The position numbers and the translations under genes were made by a program. A model generated the notes under the pieces. That model made no database searches and was not told the DNA's origin. It was given only the letters and a program-made list of their open reading frames with translations. A stretch of DNA of 64,000 nt from an uncultured Actinomycetes bacterium (GTDB lineage: Bacteria > Actinomycetota > Actinomycetes > Mycobacteriales > Mycobacteriaceae), in contig CAISDL010000128.1 in NCBI GenBank assembly GCA_903884065.1, positions 1-64,000 on the forward strand, written 5' to 3'. The stretch's first letter is position 1. Every line of letters starts with the position of its first letter. Positions 18,640 to 28,327 of this stretch are shown piece by piece.

Positions 18640-20019
18640 TCAGGCGTTCTGGGTGGCCTCGTCCCAGGCGTTGTAACCGCCCAGGAGATCGCTGACATCG
18701 TCGAATCCGTGCTTGCGCAGCAGGCTGGCCGCCATCGATGAGCGGTAACCGCCGGCGCAGTAGACCACCGTGGGCTTGCGCGGGTCGAGCTCGGCGAGCC
18801 GCTCCGGCAGCTGGCCCACGGAGATGTTCACGGCGTTGGCGATCATGCCCGCCTCGGCCTCGCCCGGATTGCGGACGTCCACGAGTTGCAACTCCGGAAC
18901 GTCGGCGATGCGTTCGCCGAGCGCATTCGTCGTCAGCCGTGAGGCGACCTCGACATCGCGCTGGTTCTCGAACATCACCGCGAACGGATCCTTGAGGTAG
19001 CCGACCACCCGGTCGAACCCGATCCGGCCGAGGCGATTCTTGCCCTCCAATTCGCGGTCCGGATCGGTCATCAGCACGATGTCGTCCTCGGGCGTGATCA
19101 CCGAGCCGGCGAATTCGGCGTAGCGACCCTCCAAGCCGATGTTGACCGCACCCTTGAGGTGCCCGAGCGCGAACTCCTCCGGATCCCGGCCGTCGACCAG
19201 CACGGCACCGCCATTGATCGCTGCACGGACCTCGTCGTAGCTCATGGCCTCGGGCATTTCGGACTCGTCGAGCAACTCGCGACCCTTGCGGTTGAGAATC
19301 GCGTTGTAGACGAAATAACCCGGGGCCGGCGGCTGGCCGCCGGTCACCAACTCCACAAACTTGGCCTTGCTCGACGCGCGCAATGCGTAGTTGGTCTTGC
19401 GCTGCTCACCCATCGTCGACCACAACTCGGTCGACAGGTTCTTCCCGCATGCCGAACCCGCACCGTGGGCCGGGTAGACCCGAGTGGCGTCCGGCAACGG
19501 CATCAGCTTGTCGTGCAGCGAGTCGTACAGCTTGTCGGCCAGATCCTCCTTGGTGAAGCCGATCGACCCCAGCAGATCGGGCCGGCCGACGTCGCCGATG
19601 AACAACGTGTCACCGGTCATGACGCCGTACGGAGTCGTGTCGCCGGCATGCTCGTAGACCACGATGCTCATCGACTCAGGCGTGTGACCGGGCGTGTGGC
19701 GGAACTCGAAGTTGACGTCACCCAGCGAGTACCTGTCACCGTCCTCGACCGGCATGTAGTCGTACTCCGGCTTGGCGACCGAGGAGTAGACGATCTTCGC
19801 GCCGGTTGCTTCGGCGAGCTCCAGGTGACCCGAGAGGAAGTCGGCGTGGAAGTGGGTCTCGATGACCAGCTCGATGGTCATGCCCGCCGCGGTGGCGTCG
19901 GCGATGTACTCGCTGACGTCGCGCTGCGGGTCGACGACCACGGCGCGGCCGCTGGTCTCGTCGCCGATCAGGTACGACGCGTGCGACAGGCAGTCCAGGT
20001 AGTACTGATTGAACAACAT
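18640..20019 (-). CDS. cstB: CstB-like persulfide dioxygenase-rhodanese fusion
   Basis: About 459 residues in three parts. An ETHE1-like metallo-beta-lactamase domain (about 1-240) has the iron ligands in ETHFHADFLSGH (His56, His58, Asp60), a PGHTPES His at 112 and GDTLFIGDVGRPDL. A middle rhodanese-like domain (about 265-355) lacks the catalytic Cys, with TDPDRE where a Cys loop should be. The last domain (about 365-455) has an active loop VYCAGGYRSS. This is the layout of staphylococcal CstB, which oxidises persulfide and releases thiosulfate. ATG 20019 has a GGAG site. It lies between cstR and sqr, which supports the name. Confidence 0.88.
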   Translation of the reverse strand: MLFNQYYLDCLSHASYLIGDETSGRAVVVDPQRDVSEYIADATAAGMTIELVIETHFHADFLSGHLELAEATGAKIVYSSVAKPEYDYMPVEDGDRYSLGDVNFEFRHTPGHTPESMSIVVYEHAGDTTPYGVMTGDTLFIGDVGRPDLLGSIGFTKEDLADKLYDSLHDKLMPLPDATRVYPAHGAGSACGKNLSTELWSTMGEQRKTNYALRASSKAKFVELVTGGQPPAPGYFVYNAILNRKGRELLDESEMPEAMSYDEVRAAINGGAVLVDGRDPEEFALGHLKGAVNIGLEGRYAEFAGSVITPEDDIVLMTDPDRELEGKNRLGRIGFDRVVGYLKDPFAVMFENQRDVEVASRLTTNALGERIADVPELQLVDVRNPGEAEAGMIANAVNISVGQLPERLAELDPRKPTVVYCAGGYRSSMAASLLRKHGFDDVSDLLGGYNAWDEATQNA

Positions 20020-20039
20020 TGTTGTGTCTCCTTTTTCGT

Positions 20040-21206
<1,167 letters not shown>

Positions 21207-21207
<1 letters not shown>

Positions 21208-21953
21208 CAGGGGCGCTCCGCCGCGCGGCGGGCGCGCTCGGCCAGTTCGGCGTCGTCGAGGCGTCTGGCCTCCGCCGGTGTCGGGGCGTCACCGCCGAGC
21301 CGGTGCGGCACCCACCAGGCGCCAGCCGGATGCGGGTACTGCTCCTGCACCTCGTGCAGGATCGTCGTCATGGCGGCGCGCAACGCCGCGTCGAGCTCTG
21401 CCACGGTCCCGTCCGGCCGCACCGGGCGACCGGCACGGATGACCCACGGGATCTTCGTGCGGCCCAGGTTCTTCGGGTGGTCTTTGGTCCACATGCGCTG
21501 CGGACCCCAGAGGATCATCGGGACGATCGGCACCTGCGCCTCCAGCGCCATGCGCACTGCTCCGGTCTTGAACTCCTTGAGTTCGAAGCTGCGGCTGATG
21601 GTGGCTTCCGGGAACACCCCGACCAGTTGTCCGGCCCGTAGCCGGCGTACCGCTTCGTCGTAGGCGCCGCCGCCGGCCGTGCGGTCCACCGGGATGCAGT
21701 CGGTATGCCTGATGATGAAGTCGACGGCACCGTGCTCGAGCGCTTCGGCCTTGAGCATGTACCGGATTCGGCGGCGCCGCTGCCGGCTGGCCAGGCCGGC
21801 CGGCAGGTAGTCGATGTAGCTGATGTGGTTCATCGCGACGACGGCGCCGCCATCGGCGGGGATGTTCTCCATACCCTGATAGGTGATCCGGGTGCCGAGC
21901 GCACGTGCGGCGGTCGCCGCCGCGATCTCGATGCCCCGATAGACGGGTTCCAT
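21207..21953 (-). CDS. PlsC-type 1-acyl-glycerol-phosphate acyltransferase family (copy 1)
   Basis: About 248 residues of the LPLAT/PlsC family. Motif I HX4D is NHISYID, motif II region DCIPVDR, motif III FPEATIS (Ala in place of the usual Gly), and motif IV-like VPIVPMILWG. It probably transfers an acyl chain to a lysophospholipid or other envelope acceptor at the membrane. It closely resembles the upstream neighbour (identical SRSFELKEFKTGA stretch), so the two are tandem duplicates. M. tuberculosis has three such genes in a row (Rv3814c-Rv3816c); only two are here. Confidence 0.87.
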
Positions 21954-22730
21954 CTAGCCCGCTCCACCGCCGCGCTGCTCACGCCGGGCTGCCCGCTCCG
22001 CCATCTCCGCGGCCTCCAATTCGGCGGCCTGAGCCAGCGTGGGCGCCCCGCCCCCGAGCCGGTGCGGAACCCAGAACTCGCCGGGCGGATAGGGGCCGTA
22101 GTCGTCCTGCACCTGCTCGAGCAGGTGCTGCATCCGGGAGCGCAGCAGCGCGGTCAGTTCGACGGGCGGCAGCGAGGGCTGGATCGGCTCCCCGACCGCG
22201 ACCGCGATCGGCACCTTGGGGCGCCACATCTTCTTCGGGTGATCCTTGGTCCAGATGCGCTGGGCGCCCCAGACGATGTGCGGGATGATCGGCACGTCGG
22301 CGGCGATCGCCATCCGGGCCGCACCGGTCTTGAACTCCTTGAGTTCGAAGCTGCGACTGATCGTCGCCTCCGGGTACACCCCGACCAACTCGCCGGCCTG
22401 CAGCGCCCGCACCGCCGCGTCGAAGGAGGCGGCCCCGCTGGCCCGGTCGACCGGAATATGGCGCAGGCTGCGCATCACGGGCCCGGTCACCTTGTGGTCG
22501 AAGACCTCCTGCTTGGCCATGTACCGCACGAGTCGGCGAGGGCGCATCCGGTAGAACGGCAGGCCGGAGAAGGTGAAGTCGAGATAGCCGGTGTGGTTGA
22601 TGGCGACCACCGCACCGCCGGTGGCGGGGAGGTTCTCCATCCCGGTGATCGAGATGCGCAGGCCCTGCGTGCGCCACAGCAGTCGGACACCCGCGATGAC
22701 AGTTTCGTATGCCGCCTCCACAACCGCCAC
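21954..22730 (-). CDS. PlsC-type acyltransferase family (copy 2)
   Basis: About 258 residues; tandem paralogue of the downstream gene. Motif I is NHTGYLD, motif II HIPVDR, motif III YPEATIS, followed by the shared SRSFELKEFKTGA and DHPKK segments. The C-terminal tail is rich in Ala, Glu and Arg and may be helical. Start GTG 22730 is chosen as the longest sensible start; GTG 22721 is an alternative. The stop is directly next to the start of copy 1, so both are in one transcript with the HAD gene. It is divergent from the MBL-Rieske gene across 57 bases. Confidence 0.85.
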   Translation of the reverse strand: MAVVEAAYETVIAGVRLLWRTQGLRISITGMENLPATGGAVVAINHTGYLDFTFSGLPFYRMRPRRLVRYMAKQEVFDHKVTGPVMRSLRHIPVDRASGAASFDAAVRALQAGELVGVYPEATISRSFELKEFKTGAARMAIAADVPIIPHIVWGAQRIWTKDHPKKMWRPKVPIAVAVGEPIQPSLPPVELTALLRSRMQHLLEQVQDDYGPYPPGEFWVPHRLGGGAPTLAQAAELEAAEMAERAARREQRGGGAG

Positions 22731-22787
22731 CCTACCCGCGGCCGGTTAAGCTCATGGGCGTCTGCGTCACTCTCGGGAAGGGGATTC

Positions 22788-24335
22788 ATGCAGGTCACCA
22801 GTATCGGCCACGCCGGGTTTCGGATCGACACCGCCGCGGGGAGCATCCTGTGCGACCCGTGGGTCAACCCCGCTTACTTCGGCTCGTGGTTCGTCTTTCC
22901 CGACAACAGCGGCCTGGACTGGGGCGCCCTCGGCGAGTGCGACTACCTGTACATCTCGCATCTGCACAAGGACCACTTCGATCCGAAGCTGTTGACCGAG
23001 CATGTCAACAAGGACGCCGTGGTGCTGCTGCCCGACTTCCCGGTGCCCGACCTCAAGCGTGAACTCGAGACGCTCGGCTTCCACCGTTTCTTCGAGACCG
23101 AGGATTCCGTCAAGCACCTCCTCAGCGGACCCAAGGGCGATCTGGACATCATGATCATCGCCCTGCGCGCACCGGCGGACGGCCCCATCGGCGACTCGGG
23201 GATCGTCGTCTCCGACGGCACGACGACGGTGTTCAACATGAACGACTCCCGGCCACTCGCACTGGACGTGCTGGCGGAGTTCGGCGGTGTCGACGTGCAC
23301 ATGCCGCAGTACTCCGGCGCGATCTGGTACCCGATGGTCTACGACATGCCCGAGCGTGCGAAGGAGGCCTTCGCCACCCAGAAGCGCCAGCGCGGCATGG
23401 ACCGCTGCCGCCAGTACATCTCCGACGTCGGCGCCACCTGGGTGATCCCGTCGGCAGGGCCGCCGTGCTTCCTCGATCCCGAACTGCGTTTCCTCAACGA
23501 CGACCATGCTGATCCGGGAAACATCTTCCCCGACCAGATGGTGTTCCTGGACCAGATGCGGAAGCACGGGCACAACGGCGGTCTGCTGATGATCCCCGGT
23601 TCGAAGGCGGATTTCCGTGGTTCCCAGCTGATCTCGTTGACGCATCCCATCGCCGACGACGAGTTGGAGAGCATCTTCACCACCGGCAAGGCGGACTACA
23701 TCGCGGCCTATGCCGAACGGGTGGCGCCGGCATTGGCCGCCGAGAAGGCGGGCTGGGCACCCGCGCAGGGCGAGCCCCTGCTGGAGCCACTGCGGGCCCG
23801 CTTCGAGCCGATCATGCTGCAGAGCGACCAGATCTGCGACGGTATCGGCTACCCGGTCGAACTGAAGATGGGTCCGGAGACCGTCGTGCTGGACTTCCCG
23901 AAACGTGCAGTGCGCGAGCCGATCCCGGATGAGAAGTTCCGGTACGGCTTTGAAATCGCGCCGGAACTGGTGCGCACGGTGCTGCGCGATGACGAGCCGG
24001 ACTGGGTCAACACCATCTTTCTGTCCACCCGATTCAAGGCCTGGCGGGTCGGCGGCTACAACGAGTACCTGTACACGTTCTTCAAGTGCCTCACCGACGA
24101 GCGGATCGCCTACGCCGACGGCTGGTTCGCCGAGGCCCACGACGACACCTCGACCGTGACACTCGACGGCTGGGAGGTGCAGCGACGTTGTCCGCACCTG
24201 AAGGCCGACCTGTCGAAATTCGGTGTGGTGGAGGGCACGACGCTGACCTGCAATCTGCACGGTTGGGCGTGGGACCTCAAGACGGGTAAGTGCCTGACCA
24301 CCAAGGGCCACCCCTTGCGTTGCTCCAAGCTGTGA
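22788..24335 (+). CDS. Metallo-beta-lactamase fold/Rieske [2Fe-2S] fusion (Rv3818-like)
   Basis: About 515 residues. The N-terminal part is an MBL-fold hydrolase with SHLHKDHFD as the metal motif. The C-terminal about 80 residues form a Rieske domain with CPH (RRCPHLKAD) and CNLH (TCNLHGWAWD) as the two cluster-ligand pairs. This combination recalls the CMP-N-acetylneuraminate hydroxylase family, but the substrate in mycobacteria is not known. ATG 22788 has a GGGAAGGGG site. It is followed by a small gene on the same strand, as Rv3818-Rv3819 in M. tuberculosis. Confidence 0.88.
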   Translation: MQVTSIGHAGFRIDTAAGSILCDPWVNPAYFGSWFVFPDNSGLDWGALGECDYLYISHLHKDHFDPKLLTEHVNKDAVVLLPDFPVPDLKRELETLGFHRFFETEDSVKHLLSGPKGDLDIMIIALRAPADGPIGDSGIVVSDGTTTVFNMNDSRPLALDVLAEFGGVDVHMPQYSGAIWYPMVYDMPERAKEAFATQKRQRGMDRCRQYISDVGATWVIPSAGPPCFLDPELRFLNDDHADPGNIFPDQMVFLDQMRKHGHNGGLLMIPGSKADFRGSQLISLTHPIADDELESIFTTGKADYIAAYAERVAPALAAEKAGWAPAQGEPLLEPLRARFEPIMLQSDQICDGIGYPVELKMGPETVVLDFPKRAVREPIPDEKFRYGFEIAPELVRTVLRDDEPDWVNTIFLSTRFKAWRVGGYNEYLYTFFKCLTDERIAYADGWFAEAHDDTSTVTLDGWEVQRRCPHLKADLSKFGVVEGTTLTCNLHGWAWDLKTGKCLTTKGHPLRCSKL

Positions 24336-24345
24336 GCCCGATTCG

Positions 24346-24684
24346 GTGACACGACCGCCGCGGCAGTACTACGACGACGGGCTGGTCCAACTGGACCGCC
24401 TTGCGTTGACGCTGCGGCGTTACCATTTCCCCTCCGGCACGGCGAAAGTCATCCCGCTGCGGGCCATCAAGGGCTATCAGGCCGAATCGCTCGGCGTGCT
24501 GATGCAGCGGTTCCGCATCTGGGGCAGTTCGGATCTGCGCCGCTGGCTCCCATTGGATGTCCGCCGGCCGCTGAAGTCGGTGCTGGTGACCCTCGACGTG
24601 CCGGGCACCTGGCCGAGTCCGGCGTTCACACCGGAGGACCCGGAGGAGTTTCTGGCGATGCTGGCCGAGGTGCTGCCCCGGTAG
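24346..24684 (+). CDS. Conserved hypothetical protein (Rv3819-like)
   Basis: About 112 residues starting at GTG 24346, 10 bases after the MBL-Rieske stop. It contains YYDDGLVQLDRLALTLRRYH and RFRIWGSSDLRRWLPLD; the alternating pattern suggests a small beta-rich domain, perhaps PH-like. No catalytic motif is seen. Position and length match Rv3819, so it is probably a conserved partner of the upstream enzyme. The function is unknown. Confidence 0.75.
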   Translation: MTRPPRQYYDDGLVQLDRLALTLRRYHFPSGTAKVIPLRAIKGYQAESLGVLMQRFRIWGSSDLRRWLPLDVRRPLKSVLVTLDVPGTWPSPAFTPEDPEEFLAMLAEVLPR

Positions 24685-24694
24685 CGCTCGAGGC

Positions 24695-25510
24695 TCAGGG
24701 CTCCCAGACCAGTTGGCGCAGCTCCGAAATGTCTTCTCCGGCAGTGTCGTACACCCGCACGATTCCCTCATCGCCAGGCTTGAGATAGGTGCTCTCCCCG
24801 TAGCTGGTGTAGCGGGTGGCGCCGATACCGATCAGGACATGGCCGGGGTGGCCACTGGCCGCCATCAGCGCGCCGACATCCTCCAATGGCGTCTCCGGCG
24901 AACCCTTCTGGTTGGCCAGCCTCTCGACGATCCAGTCCAGCAGCACCTCGCCGTAGTACGAGTAGCCCAGCAGCGGACTGTCGACGCCGTACTCGTGGTG
25001 CACACCGTCGGCGGTGCGCAGATGACACAGCAGCCGGAAGGTCGCGGTCGGACCGTCCGGGGTGAGGTCGTGGGCCTCGAAGAACTCGTGGGCAACGCCT
25101 TTGGAGGCCGGGCCCCAGTTCTTCTTCTCGCTGATCTTGCGGGCATTGGGCCGCCGGATCGAGCAGTCGTTGAACGCCCCGAGCGCGAACGGCCGCAGGG
25201 TTACGACGGTGTCGCCGCTCCACACGACCTCGCAGGCCAGCCCCACCTCCGGCTCGATCTGCAGGTTCAGGGGGCCGTCTGCTTCGGTGACCTTCGGGAC
25301 GTTCAGCGCGTCGTGGGAGAGCGGGAACTGCCCGAGTTGGCCGTCGTGGCCGGGGACGTACCACGGGAAGATGCCCTTGGGGGCATCACCGTGGCTCTCG
25401 ACATTGGTGAAATCGACTGCCTCACCGGCTTGTTCGAGATGTCCGGCGAAATTGCCGGCCACCCCGAAACCGAACCAGGTCTTCAGATCGTCGAGTTCGA
25501 GTTCGATCAC
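24695..25510 (-). CDS. DUF5718-like conserved protein
   Basis: About 271 residues. Recognised as a conserved bacterial family, probably DUF5718: [20 protein letters not shown], then GIFPWYVPG, and [16 protein letters not shown]. The layout with [20 protein letters not shown] faintly recalls fumarylacetoacetase-type folds, but no clear metal triad was identified. GTG 25510 overlaps the serS stop (GTGA), so translation is coupled to seryl-tRNA synthetase. The role is unknown. Confidence 0.72.
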   Translation of the reverse strand: MIELELDDLKTWFGFGVAGNFAGHLEQAGEAVDFTNVESHGDAPKGIFPWYVPGHDGQLGQFPLSHDALNVPKVTEADGPLNLQIEPEVGLACEVVWSGDTVVTLRPFALGAFNDCSIRRPNARKISEKKNWGPASKGVAHEFFEAHDLTPDGPTATFRLLCHLRTADGVHHEYGVDSPLLGYSYYGEVLLDWIVERLANQKGSPETPLEDVGALMAASGHPGHVLIGIGATRYTSYGESTYLKPGDEGIVRVYDTAGEDISELRQLVWEP

Positions 25511-26760
25511 GGAGTCAGCACCTCCGTCCCCACGAACGGAACCAGCGCGTCAGGAACCCGCACGCTGCCGTCCGGCTGCTGATGGTTCTCCAGGATCGCC
25601 ACCAGCCACCGGGTGGTGGCCAGCGTTCCATTGAGCGTGGCCGCGATCTGCGGCTTGCCGTTCTCGTCGCGATAGCGGGTCGCCAGCCGGCGCGCCTGGA
25701 ACGTCGCGCAGTTCGACGTCGAGGTCAGTTCCCGGTAGGCCTGCTGGGTGGGCACCCATGCCTCGCAGTCGAATTTGCGGGCCGCCGAGGAACCAAGATC
25801 TCCCGCCGCCACATCGATCACGCGGTAAGGCACACCGATGAGTTCGAGCATCTGACGCTGCCAGCCCAGCAGCCGCTGGTGCTCGGCCTCGGCGTCCTCG
25901 GGGCGGCAGTAGACGAACGCCTCGACCTTGTCGAACTGGTGCACCCGGATGATGCCGCGGGTGTCCTTGCCGTAGCTGCCGGCTTCCCGACGGAAGCACG
26001 ACGACCATCCGGCGTACCGCTTCGGGCCGGCGGACAGGTCGAGGATCTCGTCGGCGTGGTATCCGGCCAGCGGTACCTCGGAGGTGCCGACGAGATAGAG
26101 GTCGTCGGCCTCGAGGTGGTAGATCTCGTCGGCGTGGGCGCCGAGAAAGCCGGTGCCGGCCATCACCTCCGGCCGTACCAGCACCGGCGGGATCATCAGC
26201 GTGAAGCCGTTGTCGGTCGCCAACCGCACAGCGAGTTGCAGCAGTCCCAGCTGCATCAGCGCCCCGCGACCGGTGAGGAAGTAGAACCGCGAGCCGGACA
26301 CCTTGGCCCCGCGTTCCATGTCGATCAGCCCGAGCGACTCACCGAGTTCGAGATGGTCCTTGGGACCGTCGATCGTCCGGGGCTCGCCGACGACCTCGAG
26401 CACCGCGTAGTCGTCCTCGCCGCCGGCCGGCACCCCCTCGATCACCACGTTCTGGATCGCCATATGCGCCGCGGTCAGGGCGGCCTCGGCCTCGGTCTGG
26501 CGCGCCTCGGCGTTCTTGACCTCAGCGGCGAGCTGCTTGGCCCGCTCCAGTAGTGCCGGCCGGTCCTCGGGGGTGGCCGATCCGACGCTCTTACTGGCCG
26601 CCTTCTGCTCCGCGCGCAAGGTGTCGGCGGTGGAGATGGCCGCCCGGCGGGCGGCGTCGGCCTCGAGGAGCAGATCCACACACGCGGGGTCCTCGCCACG
26701 GCTGAGCTGCGAACGGCGCACCGCGTCGGGGTCGTCGCGGACCAGTTTGAGGTCGATCAC
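25507..26760 (-). CDS. serS: Seryl-tRNA synthetase
   Basis: Class II aminoacyl-tRNA synthetase that charges tRNA-Ser, about 417 residues. The N-terminal coiled-coil arm (about 1-110) begins [18 protein letters not shown]. Motif 2 is [21 protein letters not shown]-like around residue 260, and motif 3 contains [19 protein letters not shown]; the Ser-site [11 protein letters not shown] is also present. GTG 26760 gives the usual mycobacterial N-terminus; GTG 26769, with a GGGGA site, would add three residues. Divergent from the Rv3835-like gene across 98 bases. Confidence 0.96.
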   Translation of the reverse strand: MIDLKLVRDDPDAVRRSQLSRGEDPACVDLLLEADAARRAAISTADTLRAEQKAASKSVGSATPEDRPALLERAKQLAAEVKNAEARQTEAEAALTAAHMAIQNVVIEGVPAGGEDDYAVLEVVGEPRTIDGPKDHLELGESLGLIDMERGAKVSGSRFYFLTGRGALMQLGLLQLAVRLATDNGFTLMIPPVLVRPEVMAGTGFLGAHADEIYHLEADDLYLVGTSEVPLAGYHADEILDLSAGPKRYAGWSSCFRREAGSYGKDTRGIIRVHQFDKVEAFVYCRPEDAEAEHQRLLGWQRQMLELIGVPYRVIDVAAGDLGSSAARKFDCEAWVPTQQAYRELTSTSNCATFQARRLATRYRDENGKPQIAATLNGTLATTRWLVAILENHQQPDGSVRVPDALVPFVGTEVLTP

Positions 26761-26858
26761 GACCTGCACCCTATTCGTCCCCGCCGGGGGTCGGCACAGC
26801 ACAACCCCATAACGGTCATTGAGCAGCACTTGCCAGGGCGCCGAGCGGGCCTGCCACA

Positions 26859-27953
26859 ATGGAGGGGATGTTGCAGCTATCTGAGACCCCGCCGGTCGAG
26901 GAATACGACGACGAGCCCGCGCCGCGGCGCTGGTCCGGCGCTTTGCACGCGAAGTCGGCCCGCCGAGCGCTGTTGTTGACCGCCCTGGGCGGCCTGCTGA
27001 TCGCCGGGACGGTCACCGCCCTGCCGATCCGCAACACCACGGCACTGAGCAGTGTCGTCCCGGTGGACCCGCTGGGTTCGGCCAACCCGGCCTTCGCCAA
27101 CGCCAAGGCCGGCGACTGCCTCAACTGGCCCGACAACGCCATGGACACGGCTGCGATCGTCGACTGCAAGGACGACCACCGCTTCGAGGTGGCCGAGTCG
27201 GTGGACATGAGTGCCTATCCGGGTTCGGAGTTCGGCCCGGATGCCGATCCGCCGTCTCCGGCGCGCATCCAGCAGATCACCCTCGAACAGTGCCAGCCGG
27301 CCGTGGAGCGCTATCTCGGGACCAAGTACGACCCCAACAGCCGATTCAGCATCAGCATGCTGTGGGCGGGCGACAAGGCCTGGAAACACGCCGGCGAGCG
27401 CCGCCTGCTGTGCGGTCTTCAGCTACAGGGCCCGGGCAATCAACAGCTGGTCCACCAGGGCCGGGTCGCCGAGGTCGACCAGTCCAAGGTCTGGCCCACC
27501 GGCACCTGCCTGGGCATCGATCCGGCGACCAACCAGCCCAACGACGCCCCCGTCGACTGCTCCGCGCCGCACGCCATGGAAGTCACCGGCGCGGTCAACC
27601 TCGCCGAGCGATTCCCGGAGGGCCTTCCGGTGGACGCCGACCAGGACGCGTTCATCAAGGAAGTCTGCAATTCGCTGACCGACGCCTATCTGGCGCCGGG
27701 GAAGCTGCGGGACACCACCCTGACACTGATCTACAACACGGTGTCGCTTCCGAGTTGGACCGCGGGCAGCCGCCAGATCTCCTGCAACATCGGCGCCACG
27801 CTGGGCAATGGCGGGTGGGCCACACTGATCAACACCGCCAAGGGACCGCTGCTGGTCAACGGCCAGCCTCCGGTTCCCCCGCCGCCGATCCCCGAGGAGC
27901 GGTTGAATCTGCCTCTGCCGCCGCCACTTCCGGGCAACGGTCCGCCGGGCTAG
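26859..27953 (+). CDS. Septum formation family membrane protein (Rv3835-like)
   Basis: About 364 residues. A charged cytoplasmic N-terminus ([15 protein letters not shown]) is followed by one membrane span ([20 protein letters not shown]) and a large outside domain with paired Cys motifs such as [14 protein letters not shown] and [13 protein letters not shown], typical of the 'septum formation' (DUF4190-linked) domain, present twice. The tail is Pro-rich ([20 protein letters not shown]). Probably envelope-located with disulfide bonds. Start ATG 26859 has no ribosome site; ATG 26868 is an alternative. Overlaps the next gene by one base. Confidence 0.85.
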   Translation: MEGMLQLSETPPVEEYDDEPAPRRWSGALHAKSARRALLLTALGGLLIAGTVTALPIRNTTALSSVVPVDPLGSANPAFANAKAGDCLNWPDNAMDTAAIVDCKDDHRFEVAESVDMSAYPGSEFGPDADPPSPARIQQITLEQCQPAVERYLGTKYDPNSRFSISMLWAGDKAWKHAGERRLLCGLQLQGPGNQQLVHQGRVAEVDQSKVWPTGTCLGIDPATNQPNDAPVDCSAPHAMEVTGAVNLAERFPEGLPVDADQDAFIKEVCNSLTDAYLAPGKLRDTTLTLIYNTVSLPSWTAGSRQISCNIGATLGNGGWATLINTAKGPLLVNGQPPVPPPPIPEERLNLPLPPPLPGNGPPG

Positions 27954-28303
27954 TGCCCGTCGGCATGGGCGAGGAGCGCTTCGAGGAGCTGGTCTCCGAC
28001 GCTCTGGATCTGATTCCCCCGGATCTGGCCGCCGCGATCGACAACGTCGTGGTGCTGGTCTCCGACCGCCATCCCGAGGATCCCGAACTGCTCGGACTGT
28101 ACGAGGGCATCGCGCTCACCGAGCGCGACTCCAGTTACGGCGGTGCACTGCCGGACACGATCACCATCTTCCGCGAGAGTCTGCTGGAGATCTGCGACAC
28201 CGACGAGGACGTCGTGGAGGAGGTCGCCATCACGGTGATCCATGAACTTGCCCACCATTTCGGAATCGACGACGAGCGTCTGCACGAATTGGGCTGGGGC
28301 TGA
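27953..28303 (+). CDS. Zincin-like metallopeptidase family protein (Rv3836-like)
   Basis: About 116 residues. The conserved HELAHHFGIDDERLHE contains HExxH and a downstream Asp/Glu, the minimal zincin-like motif of the DUF1025 'metallopeptidase family' proteins. The N-terminal FEELVSDALDLIPPDLA is also family-typical. GTG 27953 shares its first base with the upstream stop (TAGTG) and was preferred for coupling; ATG 27965 is four codons on. Substrate and activity are unproven for the family. Confidence 0.84.
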   Translation: MPVGMGEERFEELVSDALDLIPPDLAAAIDNVVVLVSDRHPEDPELLGLYEGIALTERDSSYGGALPDTITIFRESLLEICDTDEDVVEEVAITVIHELAHHFGIDDERLHELGWG

Positions 28304-28327
28304 GCGACGTTCACCGGTGGCGCAGGG

